Assembly (NCBI GenBank): GCA_963696025.1
Contig: CAVOII010000015.1
Coordinates: 124,001 to 188,000, forward strand
Direction of reading: 5' to 3'
DNA length: 64,000 bases
From: JABCYV01 sp963696025
GTDB lineage: Bacteria; Acidobacteriota; Terriglobia; Terriglobales; Acidobacteriaceae
This document shows, in pieces, positions 18,165 to 27,132 of the stretch (its first letter is position 1; each line of letters opens with the position of its first letter). A program made the translations under genes and the position numbers. Below the pieces are notes generated by a model. The model saw only the letters and a program-made list of their open reading frames with translations. It was not told the DNA's origin and searched no databases.

Positions 18165-19589
18165 TTACGCTGTCTGGAGCACGCTAACAGGCAGCGACAA
18201 CGTTATAACGGCGCCGCCTCCCGGACGATCCGAGACCCGCGTCCCGCCGCCATGTGCCTGGACGACTGCGTCCACGAACGCTAGCCCGAGACCGTGACCG
18301 GGAGAATGCTTGCCCTTTACGAATCGCTTGAAACTCTGCCTGCCGATATCGAGAGGGAATCCCGGACCATTGTCTTCAATTACCAGTGCTGCCGATCCTT
18401 GATGTGAATGGAGCCTGATATCTACTCGGCAGCCGGCCGGCAGGTGAGTCAATTCGTTTTCAAGCAAGTTGCTTATCACACGATTTAGGAGGGCCACGTC
18501 AGCATCCACAATTACATGCTGTTCGAGGTCAGTGGTTACCTCATGATGGTGCTCGGCCATCGCCGGTTGATAAATGTCAACGAGTTGTCTCACGACATCC
18601 GTGAAGTCGACCGGACCGCGATCGATGCGAAGGGCGCCCGCCTCTGCCTCCGCGAGGTCCAGCGTTGTGTTAAGCAACTGCAAGAGCCTGTCCAGGTGTT
18701 CGATCGCCTCACCAACCGAGTCACGCCACTTGTCATTTCCTTCATTACATAATGCCGATTCCAACGTACCTCGAATCAAGGTCACGGGGCTCTTGAGGTC
18801 GTGCGCGACACTTCCGGTAACCGTTCGGAGCTGATTCACCGAAGACTGCAGACGATCCAGCATGTGATTAAAGGTCTTCGCCAACCGCGAAATTTCATCT
18901 GAATTCACAGGTTCAGGCAAACGTTCCTGTAACCCCTCAGTGCCAATTCGCGCGACGGTTTCCGTGATTCGTTCAACACGATGCAGCGTACGACGCGCGC
19001 TCCAGTAGGAGATGACAAAACCGAGCAGAAACATGCCGCCCCAAACCATCAGAAAACGACGAGCTAATATGTGCAACACATGCCTGGCACCATGATCCGA
19101 TAGTCCGAGATAAACTGTTCTTCCGTTTTGCGCTTTCACAACCACTCGAAACGTTTGTCGATACCCTTCGACTGTTATGGATTTAGGAGGTCCCGGAGCC
19201 AGGTTTGTCTGCTGAATCGCCTTAACGAAAGCATCCTTTGAGCCAGGGCCAACCCACAACGGACCCTCAGGGTTGCTGGGGTTTGTTGCCAAGAAAAAAA
19301 CGGAATTTAGCCTCTCGCCGCGAGCATCGCGCTCATCCGGTACTTCCTGAGTTGCGAGTTCAGCCACCTCTCGAACGATCCGCTTGTATAGGTGATCGCT
19401 CGGAGTATCCGCTGAGACTTGAGCTAGGACTTCAGCTTCGCCGCTAAGCCAAGTGTCACTCCGCTCCCTAAGACCCTGAGCGACAAGGAAATACACTATG
19501 GAAAACGCCCCAGCGGTTCCGAGCGCAAACGCCAGAGTTGTCCAGATTGAAATCCGCCAAGCGGCGGTCGTACGTAAGTTCCTAGGCAT
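18165..19589 (-). CDS. Sensor histidine kinase with HAMP domain (474 aa)
   Basis: Inner-membrane two-component sensor. Order: membrane helix 1 (about 16-38), periplasmic domain (39-175), helix 2 (about 180-198), HAMP (about 199-255), HisKA with phospho-accepting H263 in VAHDLKSPVT, and HATPase with N box (LLNRVISNLLENEL), G1 (IEDNGPGFP) and G2 (GHGLGLAFVDAV). Resembles CusS/CopS-type sensors in layout. The ATG at 19589 overlaps the 3' end of the response-regulator gene by 8 bp, so the two are translationally coupled. Confidence 0.92.
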   Translation of the reverse strand: MPRNLRTTAAWRISIWTTLAFALGTAGAFSIVYFLVAQGLRERSDTWLSGEAEVLAQVSADTPSDHLYKRIVREVAELATQEVPDERDARGERLNSVFFLATNPSNPEGPLWVGPGSKDAFVKAIQQTNLAPGPPKSITVEGYRQTFRVVVKAQNGRTVYLGLSDHGARHVLHILARRFLMVWGGMFLLGFVISYWSARRTLHRVERITETVARIGTEGLQERLPEPVNSDEISRLAKTFNHMLDRLQSSVNQLRTVTGSVAHDLKSPVTLIRGTLESALCNEGNDKWRDSVGEAIEHLDRLLQLLNTTLDLAEAEAGALRIDRGPVDFTDVVRQLVDIYQPAMAEHHHEVTTDLEQHVIVDADVALLNRVISNLLENELTHLPAGCRVDIRLHSHQGSAALVIEDNGPGFPLDIGRQSFKRFVKGKHSPGHGLGLAFVDAVVQAHGGGTRVSDRPGGGAVITLSLPVSVLQTA

Positions 19590-20259
19590 GTTTGAGAACG
19601 TAGCCAACACCACGAATCGTATGAATCAGCGGTCGCGGGGTGTCGTGATCCACTTTGCTACGAAGGCGGTAAATATGTACATCCACTACGTTAGTAGCGG
19701 GATCAATCCTCATCTTCCAGACATGATCCAGGATCATGGTCCGGGTCACAACCCGACCTTCGTTGCGACAAAGATATTCCAGCAGAGAAAATTCCTGCGG
19801 GGTCAGTTGCAGCAAATGATCGCCCCGTCGTGCTTCCCGACGTACCAAATCGAGCTGTAAGTCAGCAGCTTGCAGGCGCACCGATTCAGTCTGTGAAACC
19901 GCGGACCTCCGTAGAAGATTTCTCAATCTTGCCAGCAGTTCCGGGAGGGCAAATGGTTTCGTGAGGTAGTCGTCTCCGCCCTGCTCCAGTCCGCGAACAC
20001 GTTCGTCTACAGAACGCCGGGCAGACAAGATTAAAACCGGCGCAGCATTACCTTGGGCGCGGCAACGCGCAATTAAGTCCAATCCATCCAGATCGGGAAG
20101 GCCTAGGTCGATGATGAAAGCATCGTGAGCACCTTCCAAGGCTATGGATTCGCCAGCTTTTGCCGTACTTGCCGCATCTACCTGGTATCCAGCTTCCGTC
20201 AGCGCCCGCTTGAGGAACTGCTGAATGGAAATGTCGTCTTCTACCACCAACAATCGCAT
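19582..20259 (-). CDS. OmpR-family response regulator (225 aa)
   Basis: Transcription factor activated by phosphorylation. Receiver domain with acidic pocket D8-D9, phospho-acceptor D51 (IIDLGLPDLDGL), and K101 in LTKPF. A winged-helix effector domain follows (LTPQEFSLLEYLCRNEGRVV, VVDVHIYRLRSKVD, IHTIRGVGYVL). The ATG at 20259 is chosen because the receiver begins there; a longer frame adds 32 unlike residues. Partner of the downstream kinase and probably the regulator of the YceI operon it belongs to. Confidence 0.93.
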   Translation of the reverse strand: MRLLVVEDDISIQQFLKRALTEAGYQVDAASTAKAGESIALEGAHDAFIIDLGLPDLDGLDLIARCRAQGNAAPVLILSARRSVDERVRGLEQGGDDYLTKPFALPELLARLRNLLRRSAVSQTESVRLQAADLQLDLVRREARRGDHLLQLTPQEFSLLEYLCRNEGRVVTRTMILDHVWKMRIDPATNVVDVHIYRLRSKVDHDTPRPLIHTIRGVGYVLKHA

Positions 20260-20351
20260 CGGAGATTCCCGCCCGTCCAAGACTTTACACCTCCAGATGG
20301 GATGCAGGAAATTCCGCGCTGGAAACTTACCTAAGCCAGAAAATCCAGCAT

Positions 20352-20891
20352 TCACTGCGGATGCCAGGTCATTTCCACACGCACTGGGATCTCGTTCTTC
20401 ACTGGCATGGTTAACAGCGAGGGCGGGTCGATCTTGAAGTCGGAGAGTGTCGCCGGAATCGTCCCGGAAATCCGGGTTTGGTTCCCTTGTTTCAGCAACT
20501 GGAAAGGAACCTGTTTATACCCTGTGGTCTGGCCCGCAAACTGGACCTCTAGATCGGCGTTGATCGTTGCCGCGCTTGATGCCGATTCCGGCAGCCGGGT
20601 TCGCACGGTGACCATGGGAAACTGTGCGCCGTGGGTGGCTTGCACCATGTGGATGTCGCGGTTGCTGTCCCCAGAATCAAATGACTTCACCGGCACCGCG
20701 ATCAGGAAATCGCATCGTCCCTCGTGGCATGTGCCCTTGCCGCGTGCCGCATGGCTCACGCCCTCGGTTTGATGTAGCGGATGTGAGACCTGGTAGGTGA
20801 GGGTGCTCTGTTCCAGGACCCATTGGCTCTGGGCGAGGGCAAGCCCGGGAACCGCGAGAAGGCAGCAGGCGAGCAGTATTTTCCTGTCCAT
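20352..20891 (-). CDS. YceI-family periplasmic protein (179 aa)
   Basis: Exported lipocalin-like beta barrel; relatives bind long-chain isoprenoids such as polyprenyl quinones. Signal peptide MDRKILLACCLLAVPGLALA, then WVLEQSTLTYQVSHPLHQTE, KSFDSGDSNRDIHMVQA and DFKIDPPSLLTMP as family landmarks. It starts 9 bp after the stop of the b561-like gene and precedes the regulator gene. The pairing of YceI with a b561-type cytochrome is known elsewhere, as in Escherichia coli yceI-yceJ. Confidence 0.88.
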   Translation of the reverse strand: MDRKILLACCLLAVPGLALAQSQWVLEQSTLTYQVSHPLHQTEGVSHAARGKGTCHEGRCDFLIAVPVKSFDSGDSNRDIHMVQATHGAQFPMVTVRTRLPESASSAATINADLEVQFAGQTTGYKQVPFQLLKQGNQTRISGTIPATLSDFKIDPPSLLTMPVKNEIPVRVEMTWHPQ

Positions 20892-20900
20892 AAGTTCAGC

Positions 20901-21824
20901 TCAGAACTTCAGCGATACCGACAAAAGCGCGGCCCCAAACGCCCCAGCGGTCACGATGGCCACGGGCCCATGTGCAGACGCAATGCCGTGGACCTTTTCT
21001 CCTTTGTTCTTTTGATCGAAAGCTATGATTCCCAGGATAGGGGTCAGAATCATTCCGGGGCCATGTATCCAAGCCATGGCCTTGTGGAAACGGATCGGAC
21101 CGCGGGTTTCGGTTCCAGACACCCTAGGCGCACGGATGGCATAGTAAGCGGTGATGAAGTACAGGTCTCCGGTCACCGCGCCGAGAGCGGTATGCAGATC
21201 GCGTGAGGTGCTGCTGGTGCTCTTGCCCCCGGCGTTGAGGGAGGTAGCAACGGTGACAATCAACGGAATAGTCGTGATCAAACCCATCCGCTGATGGATT
21301 TTCAGCATGTGTGTCCGTTTATCCAGCAGTGCTTGCTCACGGGCGTTTCCCTGAGTTTGCTCCGGAGAAAGACCTAGATCTGAAAGCGAGGGTGCTGTGG
21401 TGCTACTCGACGGCGCGTTCGGTAAGCTCTCCTGTTGTGTTGTCGCTGGTTTGTCACTGACTTGTTCGCCTTTCTCCGGTTTGCCATCCAGAACTTCCGG
21501 CGCGGTCCCGTTGACCGTCACTGAAGAAATCTCCAACGTCTTGAATCCCGCAGCTTCAAACGTCAGCCAGTAGTTGCCCGTCGGCAGGTCCAGTTTGTAC
21601 GTACCATCAGGCCCTGTATCCGCGGTTTGTTTCTGCCTAGTATCTACGCTCGTCGCCGTCACGGAGGCATTTGCAACTGGTTGACCGGCCCCGTCGCTGA
21701 TAGTACCTCTCACTACTCCCGTCGTTGTCTGAGCGATCACAGAGGGAGCGACTTGAACAAGCAAACAAAACCCAAGGAACCGAAGGAAGGCACTAAGATT
21801 GCACTCCCCGTTCTTCAGCATCAT
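20901..21824 (-). CDS. Carboxypeptidase-regulatory-like domain fused to a b561-like membrane domain
   Basis: A 307-residue fusion. After a signal peptide comes a carboxypeptidase regulatory-like beta domain (RGTISDGAGQPVANASVTAT, GTYKLDLPTGNYWLTFEAAG). A linker carries SLPNAPSSS. The C-terminal half has about four hydrophobic helices with conserved His: KIHQRMGLIT, DLHTALGAVTG, FHKAMAWIHGPGMILTP and ASAHGPVAIVTAG. Paired His in membrane helices suggest a b-type haem protein, an inference strengthened by the adjacent YceI gene. GTGAGGTGA lies directly before the ATG pair. Confidence 0.7.
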   Translation of the reverse strand: MMLKNGECNLSAFLRFLGFCLLVQVAPSVIAQTTTGVVRGTISDGAGQPVANASVTATSVDTRQKQTADTGPDGTYKLDLPTGNYWLTFEAAGFKTLEISSVTVNGTAPEVLDGKPEKGEQVSDKPATTQQESLPNAPSSSTTAPSLSDLGLSPEQTQGNAREQALLDKRTHMLKIHQRMGLITTIPLIVTVATSLNAGGKSTSSTSRDLHTALGAVTGDLYFITAYYAIRAPRVSGTETRGPIRFHKAMAWIHGPGMILTPILGIIAFDQKNKGEKVHGIASAHGPVAIVTAGAFGAALLSVSLKF

Positions 21825-21829
21825 TCACC

Positions 21830-22078
21830 TCACGCTTTTTGAAGGCGATATCTGTTTTCCTTACTGCTTGCATATCGGGCTGAGACCAGCCCTACGTCAG
21901 GCGATTCTGCTGGATCGGAAACGGCAGCCCAGCGTTCAGGAACAGGAAAACTTGCACTCCGGACAACTGACGGAGCATCTGGCAATTCCTGAGAAAACGC
22001 CGAGACCCCTTGCAAGATTGCTCCTAAGAAAAAAAGGAAAACGCAGCACCTACTGCTATCGGGCTTGTACGCGGGCAT
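21830..22078 (-). CDS. Small secreted LPDAPS-motif protein (82 aa)
   Basis: Unknown function. Signal peptide (CCVFLFFLGAILQGVSAFSQ), then ELPDAPSVVRSASFPVPERW. It ends 6 bp before the b561-like fusion starts and so appears to lead the operon that includes YceI and the two-component system. ATG 22078 gives the clean signal peptide; a longer frame to 22114 exists. The motif is shared with 14571-15268 and 20901-21824. Confidence 0.6.
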   Translation of the reverse strand: MPAYKPDSSRCCVFLFFLGAILQGVSAFSQELPDAPSVVRSASFPVPERWAAVSDPAESPDVGLVSARYASSKENRYRLQKA

Positions 22079-22200
22079 GCTCAAACCGAATTCCACGTAT
22101 CTGTTGAGACACAAAGACCAACTTCACGATACGACCGAAACATTACCGGAGCTTTTCCGGAAGATGACAATTTGTTCATCCGGCGGCTATTTCCGGCATT

Positions 22201-22434
22201 CCGCCCGCTTTAGGGCTAGGCTTTCTTCAACGAACTTTGCACACTTATGCACAGCTTGCAGCCGAAGGTCAGTTCAAGGCGGCCATCAAAGGCAAGACAG
22301 ATGCTGCTCGAGAGATTGCGGACAGGCTCGAGGGCAAAGCTGTTCAATCAGTCGTCGGGGATACCACTGCCAGCACAAGCGTGACCTTAAACATCGAAGT
22401 GGTAAGGAAGAAGCTGTTTGGCGAGGATGAATAG
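22201..22434 (+). pseudogene. Phage or plasmid-type protein fragment
   Basis: The frame reads TLHTYAQLAAEGQFKAAIKG and KTDAAREIADRLEGKAVQSV to a stop at 22434. The ReiADRleGKavQ pattern resembles C-termini of small phage or plasmid proteins that precede terminase genes (DUF5681-like), from memory. There is no ATG in the conserved part (TTG at 22237) and no ribosome site. Likely the 3' remnant of a lost element. Confidence 0.5.
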
Positions 22435-22494
22435 CGGCGCGAGTTTTGTTTGTCTAAACGACATTGGTCACGCCCCAGGCAACAGCCTCTCATC

Positions 22495-23230
22495 TCAGTG
22501 CAGCTTCGCGTATTCCGCCTTGGCTTCCTGCAGGATGGGGATGTCGGGGTCGGCGTCTTTCCAGAGGGCGAAGAAATCGTGGTACGCGGCTTTTGCTTTG
22601 GCGGTGTTGCTCTGCATACCATAGGCTCTTCCAAGTTGGAGATGGGCGAGCGCGCCAGTCGGGAAGTTAAGGACTATGCCACGGTGGTCAAGGAATTTCT
22701 CAAACTCGGCTGCTGCGGCAGTGCCGTTGTGCGCCACTAGCTGGACTTGGCCGCGAAGATAGGCCGGATAAATCGTTCCCTGCTGATATGGTGCTGGCCC
22801 TCCGAGTTCATAAGGAGCAGCAGCTTCCAGAGCAAGAAGAGCTTGTGCTGAATTGGTGTCATTGAGTTGTATAGCTGCATGGAGAGTCGCTAGCCAGTAC
22901 AGCATCAGCACAGTATTTGACGGGTCGCTTTTTTCCAAGTCCTCGATCATAGCTTTCGCCCGTGTAGTGTCGCCGCTGCCTGCCAGCGTCAAGGCTGCGA
23001 GTACTTTCACGTCGCGGCCCGAAGCTACCGCTAGAGCTGTGCTGGCATCCTGTTGTGCTGCTTGCGTGTTACCGAAATCGGCCTCTCGCAGAGCAGCGTT
23101 CACCTCCCACAGTGCGGCTGTCTCCTTGGAGCCTGCCCGAACTGCCGAGTCCACTGCACGGCGCGAGAAGTCCCGTGCTTTCCCCAGCCGTCCATAGTAT
23201 GCTTCGGTATCAGACTGCGCCGAGAGCAGT
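22495..23230 (-). pseudogene. C-terminal TPR fragment of a Ser/Thr kinase
   Basis: The frame extends upstream of a GTG at 23154 to about 23230 (SAQSDTEAYYGRLGKARDFS). It carries TPR units such as LQLGRAYGMQSNTAKAKAAY and ends DPDIPILQEAKAEYAKLH, the usual C-terminus of acidobacterial TPR-kinases. The kinase domain and first TPRs are missing, and the break coincides with the CT microsatellite at 23230-23256. Not expected to be translated from a proper start. Confidence 0.7.
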
Positions 23231-23256
23231 CTCTCTCTCTCTCTCTCTCTCTCTCT
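23230..23256. repeat. (CT)13 microsatellite
   Basis: Thirteen uninterrupted CT units, rare in bacterial chromosomes. It sits exactly where the TPR-kinase fragment loses its upstream part. Confidence 0.95.
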
Positions 23257-23292
23257 ATTTCAAAGAAGAAGAAGATAAGTAAGGGTTAGCGT

Positions 23293-23390
23293 TGCGCCAG
23301 CATTTGCGCCAGCATTTTTCCAATTCTCGGCTGTTGGCGCACTCATTGATTTTGGGGGGGTTAAGTTACGCCAGCATTTTTCGGCTGTCG
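23293..23390. repeat. Imperfect direct repeats of CGCCAGCATTT
   Basis: CGCCAGCATTT occurs at about 23295, 23307 and 23369. The last two copies are followed by TTTC..CGGCTGT-type sequence, so a unit of about 40-70 bp seems duplicated. No gene is present between the kinase fragment and the FemAB-like gene. Confidence 0.6.
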
Positions 23391-23506
23391 GGGCCGGCTG
23401 TCTGCACAGGAAGATGAAGAAACAGATCACTGACGAGGCGATAAGGGTGTCGGGAAGCTCGATAAGGATCGCTTGAGTAGATGCCTCATCATAGGTGCTA
23501 ATAAAT

Positions 23507-24667
23507 TCAGCTCGCTCGCAGTCGACGCACTACCTGTTGGATTGGCTTGGGCATAACGTGGAGGATTTTTCTTGCGGACCCTACCATCACATCCTGCAAA
23601 GAATAACGATGGAGCCAACTCTGATCCAACCTGTAACGGCAGACCGGCACAACCGTCCCTCCGAACTCTCGATGAAATGGTCCCGATCCTCCAAGGCTGT
23701 AGGTGCGAAAACCCTGTCCACACGCCCATTCGATCCCCTTCCACTGGACCAAATCGTTGGGTTTCAGGTACAAAGCCTCGTCAACGGACTGTCCGGCTGC
23801 ATACTCCACCAGACCGCCGGGTTGAATTCGAAGAAATATGCCAGCTACCATTTTCCCTTCAAACCGCGCCACGAATAGTTTCCGACAGCCACTGAGCTCG
23901 AACCTGTGTTCAAACCCTTCCTGCGCGGTCTCGGCAGCAAAGATCTGCTTGCGTGAAGTAGCTCGCCAATGGCAGTAAACTTCTTGGTAATAAGCGCGGA
24001 ACTCCTCCGCTGTTCGGACCTCCGATACTTCAACTCCATTTTTCTCCGCATAGCGAATATTGTTGCGTCGCTTCTTGTCGAGCTGCCTGAACAGTGTCTG
24101 CGGCGATTGTGTCAGATCGAGCACCACAGGCCCTTCCACTGACTGAACTTGAAATCCAGATGCATCCCATGCGGGCAATGGAGTCCAGCTACACACCTCG
24201 ATCAAATCGGAGGAGCCAGCTTCCGCTCGTAACCCATCCATAAGCGCGTTAGCCGCAGAGTTGATGTCCGCGCAGTGATCCAGACACACTTGAGGCCTAA
24301 CGGTGAGACCGGAGACAGTTCGATGCGACTCGTGAAGCCCTGTCAAGACACCTGATATACCTCCCTGCCCAATCGCCAGCACAGCGAATGGATGAAGGCG
24401 TGTCAGATGTTTCTCAAGAAAGAATTCGGGCGCTGTGTAGTGTGTCGGGAAATCGGCACGGGTGAGAAAACTGCGCCAGGCCTGTTCCAGCTCCACCGGA
24501 GGGAATGCGTGAATGACTGTAAAATCCATGCGTCGTCGACGTTCCGCAAGTCCGGTACCGTGACAGGCCGGACACGACTTATATTCCACCATGAACTTGA
24601 CTGGGCGGTTGTCTAGTGGCTGCAGCACACGGCCTTCACCGACACAATGTGTGCAGAGTCTCTTCAT
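23507..24667 (-). CDS. FemAB/GNAT-like transferase with N-terminal zinc-ribbon segment (386 aa)
   Basis: The main part (from about residue 47) is a FemAB/BioF2-type acyl or aminoacyl transferase: LFRQLDKKRRNNIRYAEKNG, TAEEFRAYYQEVYCHW, LFVARFEGKMVAGIFLRI and SLGGSGPFHREFGG. It probably acts in the cytoplasm on a cell-envelope precursor; substrate unknown. Ahead of it lie CTHCVGEG and CPACHGTG, two DnaJ-type zinc-hook motifs 30 residues apart. ATG 24667 has a GGAG site; ATG 24529 would give only the transferase. Confidence 0.75.
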   Translation of the reverse strand: MKRLCTHCVGEGRVLQPLDNRPVKFMVEYKSCPACHGTGLAERRRRMDFTVIHAFPPVELEQAWRSFLTRADFPTHYTAPEFFLEKHLTRLHPFAVLAIGQGGISGVLTGLHESHRTVSGLTVRPQVCLDHCADINSAANALMDGLRAEAGSSDLIEVCSWTPLPAWDASGFQVQSVEGPVVLDLTQSPQTLFRQLDKKRRNNIRYAEKNGVEVSEVRTAEEFRAYYQEVYCHWRATSRKQIFAAETAQEGFEHRFELSGCRKLFVARFEGKMVAGIFLRIQPGGLVEYAAGQSVDEALYLKPNDLVQWKGIEWACGQGFRTYSLGGSGPFHREFGGTVVPVCRYRLDQSWLHRYSLQDVMVGSARKILHVMPKPIQQVVRRLRAS

Positions 24668-24827
24668 GAGGGCACTCCAAGATTTGGCAACTGGACCACG
24701 AAGGCCCACACGAAACGGTCAGAAGCGGCGTCGAGTATAGTACATCGTAATCGAGGGGTTTTAACACTTTGGGTTATGCGGTGAAACGATTTTGCTTTAT
24801 GTGGCAGAGATACTCACTTTGCCAGGG

Positions 24828-25061
24828 ATGATCTCCGTAGACGAACAAAAGGCGAACACGTATTATCTCCCGATGGACGAATCGCGCAAGCGTGTGATCG
24901 GAATCATGGCCTCGATCCTGGCGGCCCGCAAGCTGGCTCAGTTGGATAGCACCAGGCCGTCGCCGGCGTCGAACTCTGCAATTCAGGATGCGATCACATT
25001 CGCGCAGAGGATCATGCAGCGAATCGACGATTTGTTTCCGGCGGCGCGTAAGGCGGGGTGA
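24828..25061 (+). CDS. Small helical hypothetical protein (77 aa)
   Basis: Not recognised. Reads DESRKRVIGIMASILAARKL, then SAIQDAITFAQRIMQRIDDL, predicting two helices separated by a Pro/Ser-rich turn. From memory, similar short proteins of unknown function occur in Acidobacteriota. The ribosome site is weak at 24828; ATG 24873 is an alternative. Confidence 0.5.
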   Translation: MISVDEQKANTYYLPMDESRKRVIGIMASILAARKLAQLDSTRPSPASNSAIQDAITFAQRIMQRIDDLFPAARKAG

Positions 25062-25183
25062 GCCGACATTCTGCACAGTGAGGTGAAGGCGTGGATCCTT
25101 TCTGTGCAGAGGTGAGCGCCGGGAAGGTCAGTGTCTGGTCGTAGTCCAAACGTCGCCAGAGCCCGACCGCGCTCAAGAGAGTG

Positions 25184-26519
25184 CTACTGAGTAAGGCGTA
25201 CAGGAACAGGTGCAACGCCGCCCCCGGAAACCGCGGGTTGCCAGCGCTGGCCGGATTGCATCCCGACGCATTCAGAATAACCGCGCCAATCGCACCCTTG
25301 GGGTTAGGAGGAAAAGAAACCGATTGAATGCCAAGTTGAAGGAATCCAGTCACTGTAGCGGCTCCGCACACACCCCCGGGACAGGGAGTGTTGGCTGCCG
25401 TCTGATAATCGAAGATAGGCACCGTGACAATGGAGTCACTCCGGCTGATATTTGCCACGCGCATTAACGGATTCCGGTTTGATGCTCCTCCGTTGATAGT
25501 GACCGGGGAGAGAGGGAGCCCGCTTACGGCAAAGCAGTCTGGGTCTGGGTCAGTTGTGCATGAATTTGGGGGAGGATTGGGATTCCCGTTGTCCGTGGTG
25601 TGTATTAGACACTGTGTCCCATCCTCGGTGTTGTTACGCACAGACGGGCTGCCCGTGTTTGGCAGTACATTCACGGTATCGCCACAACTCAACGTTAATG
25701 CGGTATTGGCACAGGCAATGTTGTCGTGGTAAGCGGTGCTGCCAAGTTTATTGCAAGAACCCGCTGGCGGGGCCGATGACGACGGGCAGTCCGTAGCTTG
25801 CGGCGTCAGGTTGAGGGCGAAGTATGGCGGAGTATTGGGATATGGAGTGACTTTGCTTTGATAGAAGGTGAAAAACTGACCAATGTAGGCAGCCGGATTG
25901 TTGAGCGCATAGTTCGCACCCGGATCGACAATCGTACTCTCCGCGGGGCACGGCAACGATTGTGCGGATCGCAGTTGGGAATCAACCAGGGCTTGACGGA
26001 ATGAACCTGGATCGGAACTGTTGTGGAACCAGACGGATTGTAGGCCTCGGCCTTCGCCGTAGCACTCACGGAGCTGGCTGCAGTCGACCAAATACGAGCA
26101 AAGAATGTAGGCAGGCCGGTTCTAGTTACAATCACCGTAATCCGCGGATTCCCAGCTGTCGGGAAGGTGCAGGAGGTTGTGACAGTCGTGGGTACGGTTC
26201 CAGCGATAAGGTTCTTTTGAGCGGCAGCCTGTGCCTGGTAATCCGCCAGACCCGTGCTCCCGTTACAAACCTGAGTCTGAGCGGGGCCCGTGGTCGGGTC
26301 GCCAAGTTGCCACGACGTAAAGCCAGAGCTCACGAAAGCCTTAGCTCCTGCCAGAGCTGCAGCGTCGGCATTTTTCTGCGCTTCGCCTGAGGCCACATAC
26401 AAGGTCACCACGTCAATGGCCAGCGCAGCCATCGCCAGCATGACCACCAAAGCGACAGCTGTTATCACGATGGGGACACCGCGCTCTCGTTTCCGACCTT
26501 TGACAATCTGACCGCGCAT
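25184..26519 (-). pseudogene. TadG-like Flp-pilus assembly protein, two frameshifts
   Basis: Starts with a TadE/G-type N-terminus: RERGVPIVITAVALVVMLAM as membrane helix and GEAQKNADAAALAGAKAF. Conserved sequence runs to VKPWLIPNCDPHN, then shifts frame near 25950 and continues AESTIVDPGANYALNNPAAY. Near 25240 it shifts again to QPAVSGGGVAPVPVRLTQ and a TAG at 25184-25186, the ending expected of the family. Without the second shift the frame runs on to 25012 in unlike sequence. Normally a membrane protein of the tight-adherence pilus machinery; no other tad gene is near. Confidence 0.7.
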
Positions 26520-26765
26520 CGCTCTCGCCTCACTTGTAAAACAGCGCCATGTTACCGCAAAAGACCTCCGAAGGCATCGCTAAAGCTTCAAGGAACTCGC
26601 AAAGGCAGAGGTGAAAAACGCGTCGATCCGCATCGATCCTTTCTGTGCAGAAAGTGAAAGGGCTGCGTCGCCAGGTGCGGCTTGAATTCCCCAGGACAGT
26701 CACAAACGGTGACAAATCGCTTGGCTTTTAGGAACAGGGCACCTTGGACCGTCATCACAGCCCTA

Positions 26766-27132
26766 TTACCGCGGCTTTGCCAGCTTCTGGTACAGCTTCG
26801 TGAGTACGAACATGGAAGTGCCGCCAATCAACATGAAATCGCCGATGCTGAAGAAATGGAGGGATGCGTGGTCGGCTAGAAACAGCCAGTGGTTACTCGT
26901 CTCCGCCGCCTGCCAGATAGCTGATGCGGCTCGGAAGTGCATCGGCATACCAACCACGGGCATCACGCCCCCATTCAACTCGGTAACCGTTGCGTTCAAA
27001 ACCAGACCTAGTAGAGTGGCGAATGAGGTTCTTCGAACGAATCATCCAGATTGCACTAAGCCAGAAGGCCGCACAGATCGCGACATTTGGATGGGCTTTC
27101 CACAGCAGCCAGAGAATGACGGTGAGCATCAT
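26766..27132 (-). pseudogene. DUF5317-like membrane protein, frameshifted
   Basis: Frame one gives membrane helices (MMLTVILWLLWKAH, NVAICAAFWLSAIWMI). Near 27005 the conserved reading moves to another frame: LVLNATVTELNGGVMPVVGM, FRAASAIWQ, FLADHASLHFFSIGDFMLIG and a basic end at 26766. This layout matches small DUF5317-type membrane proteins. Unknown function and probably inactive. Confidence 0.55.

Noticed and set aside
25012..25183. C-terminal extension of the TadG-like protein
   Set aside because: Unlike the family; the expected ending (VPVRLTQ and stop) lies in another frame at 25184, so the extension results from a frameshift.
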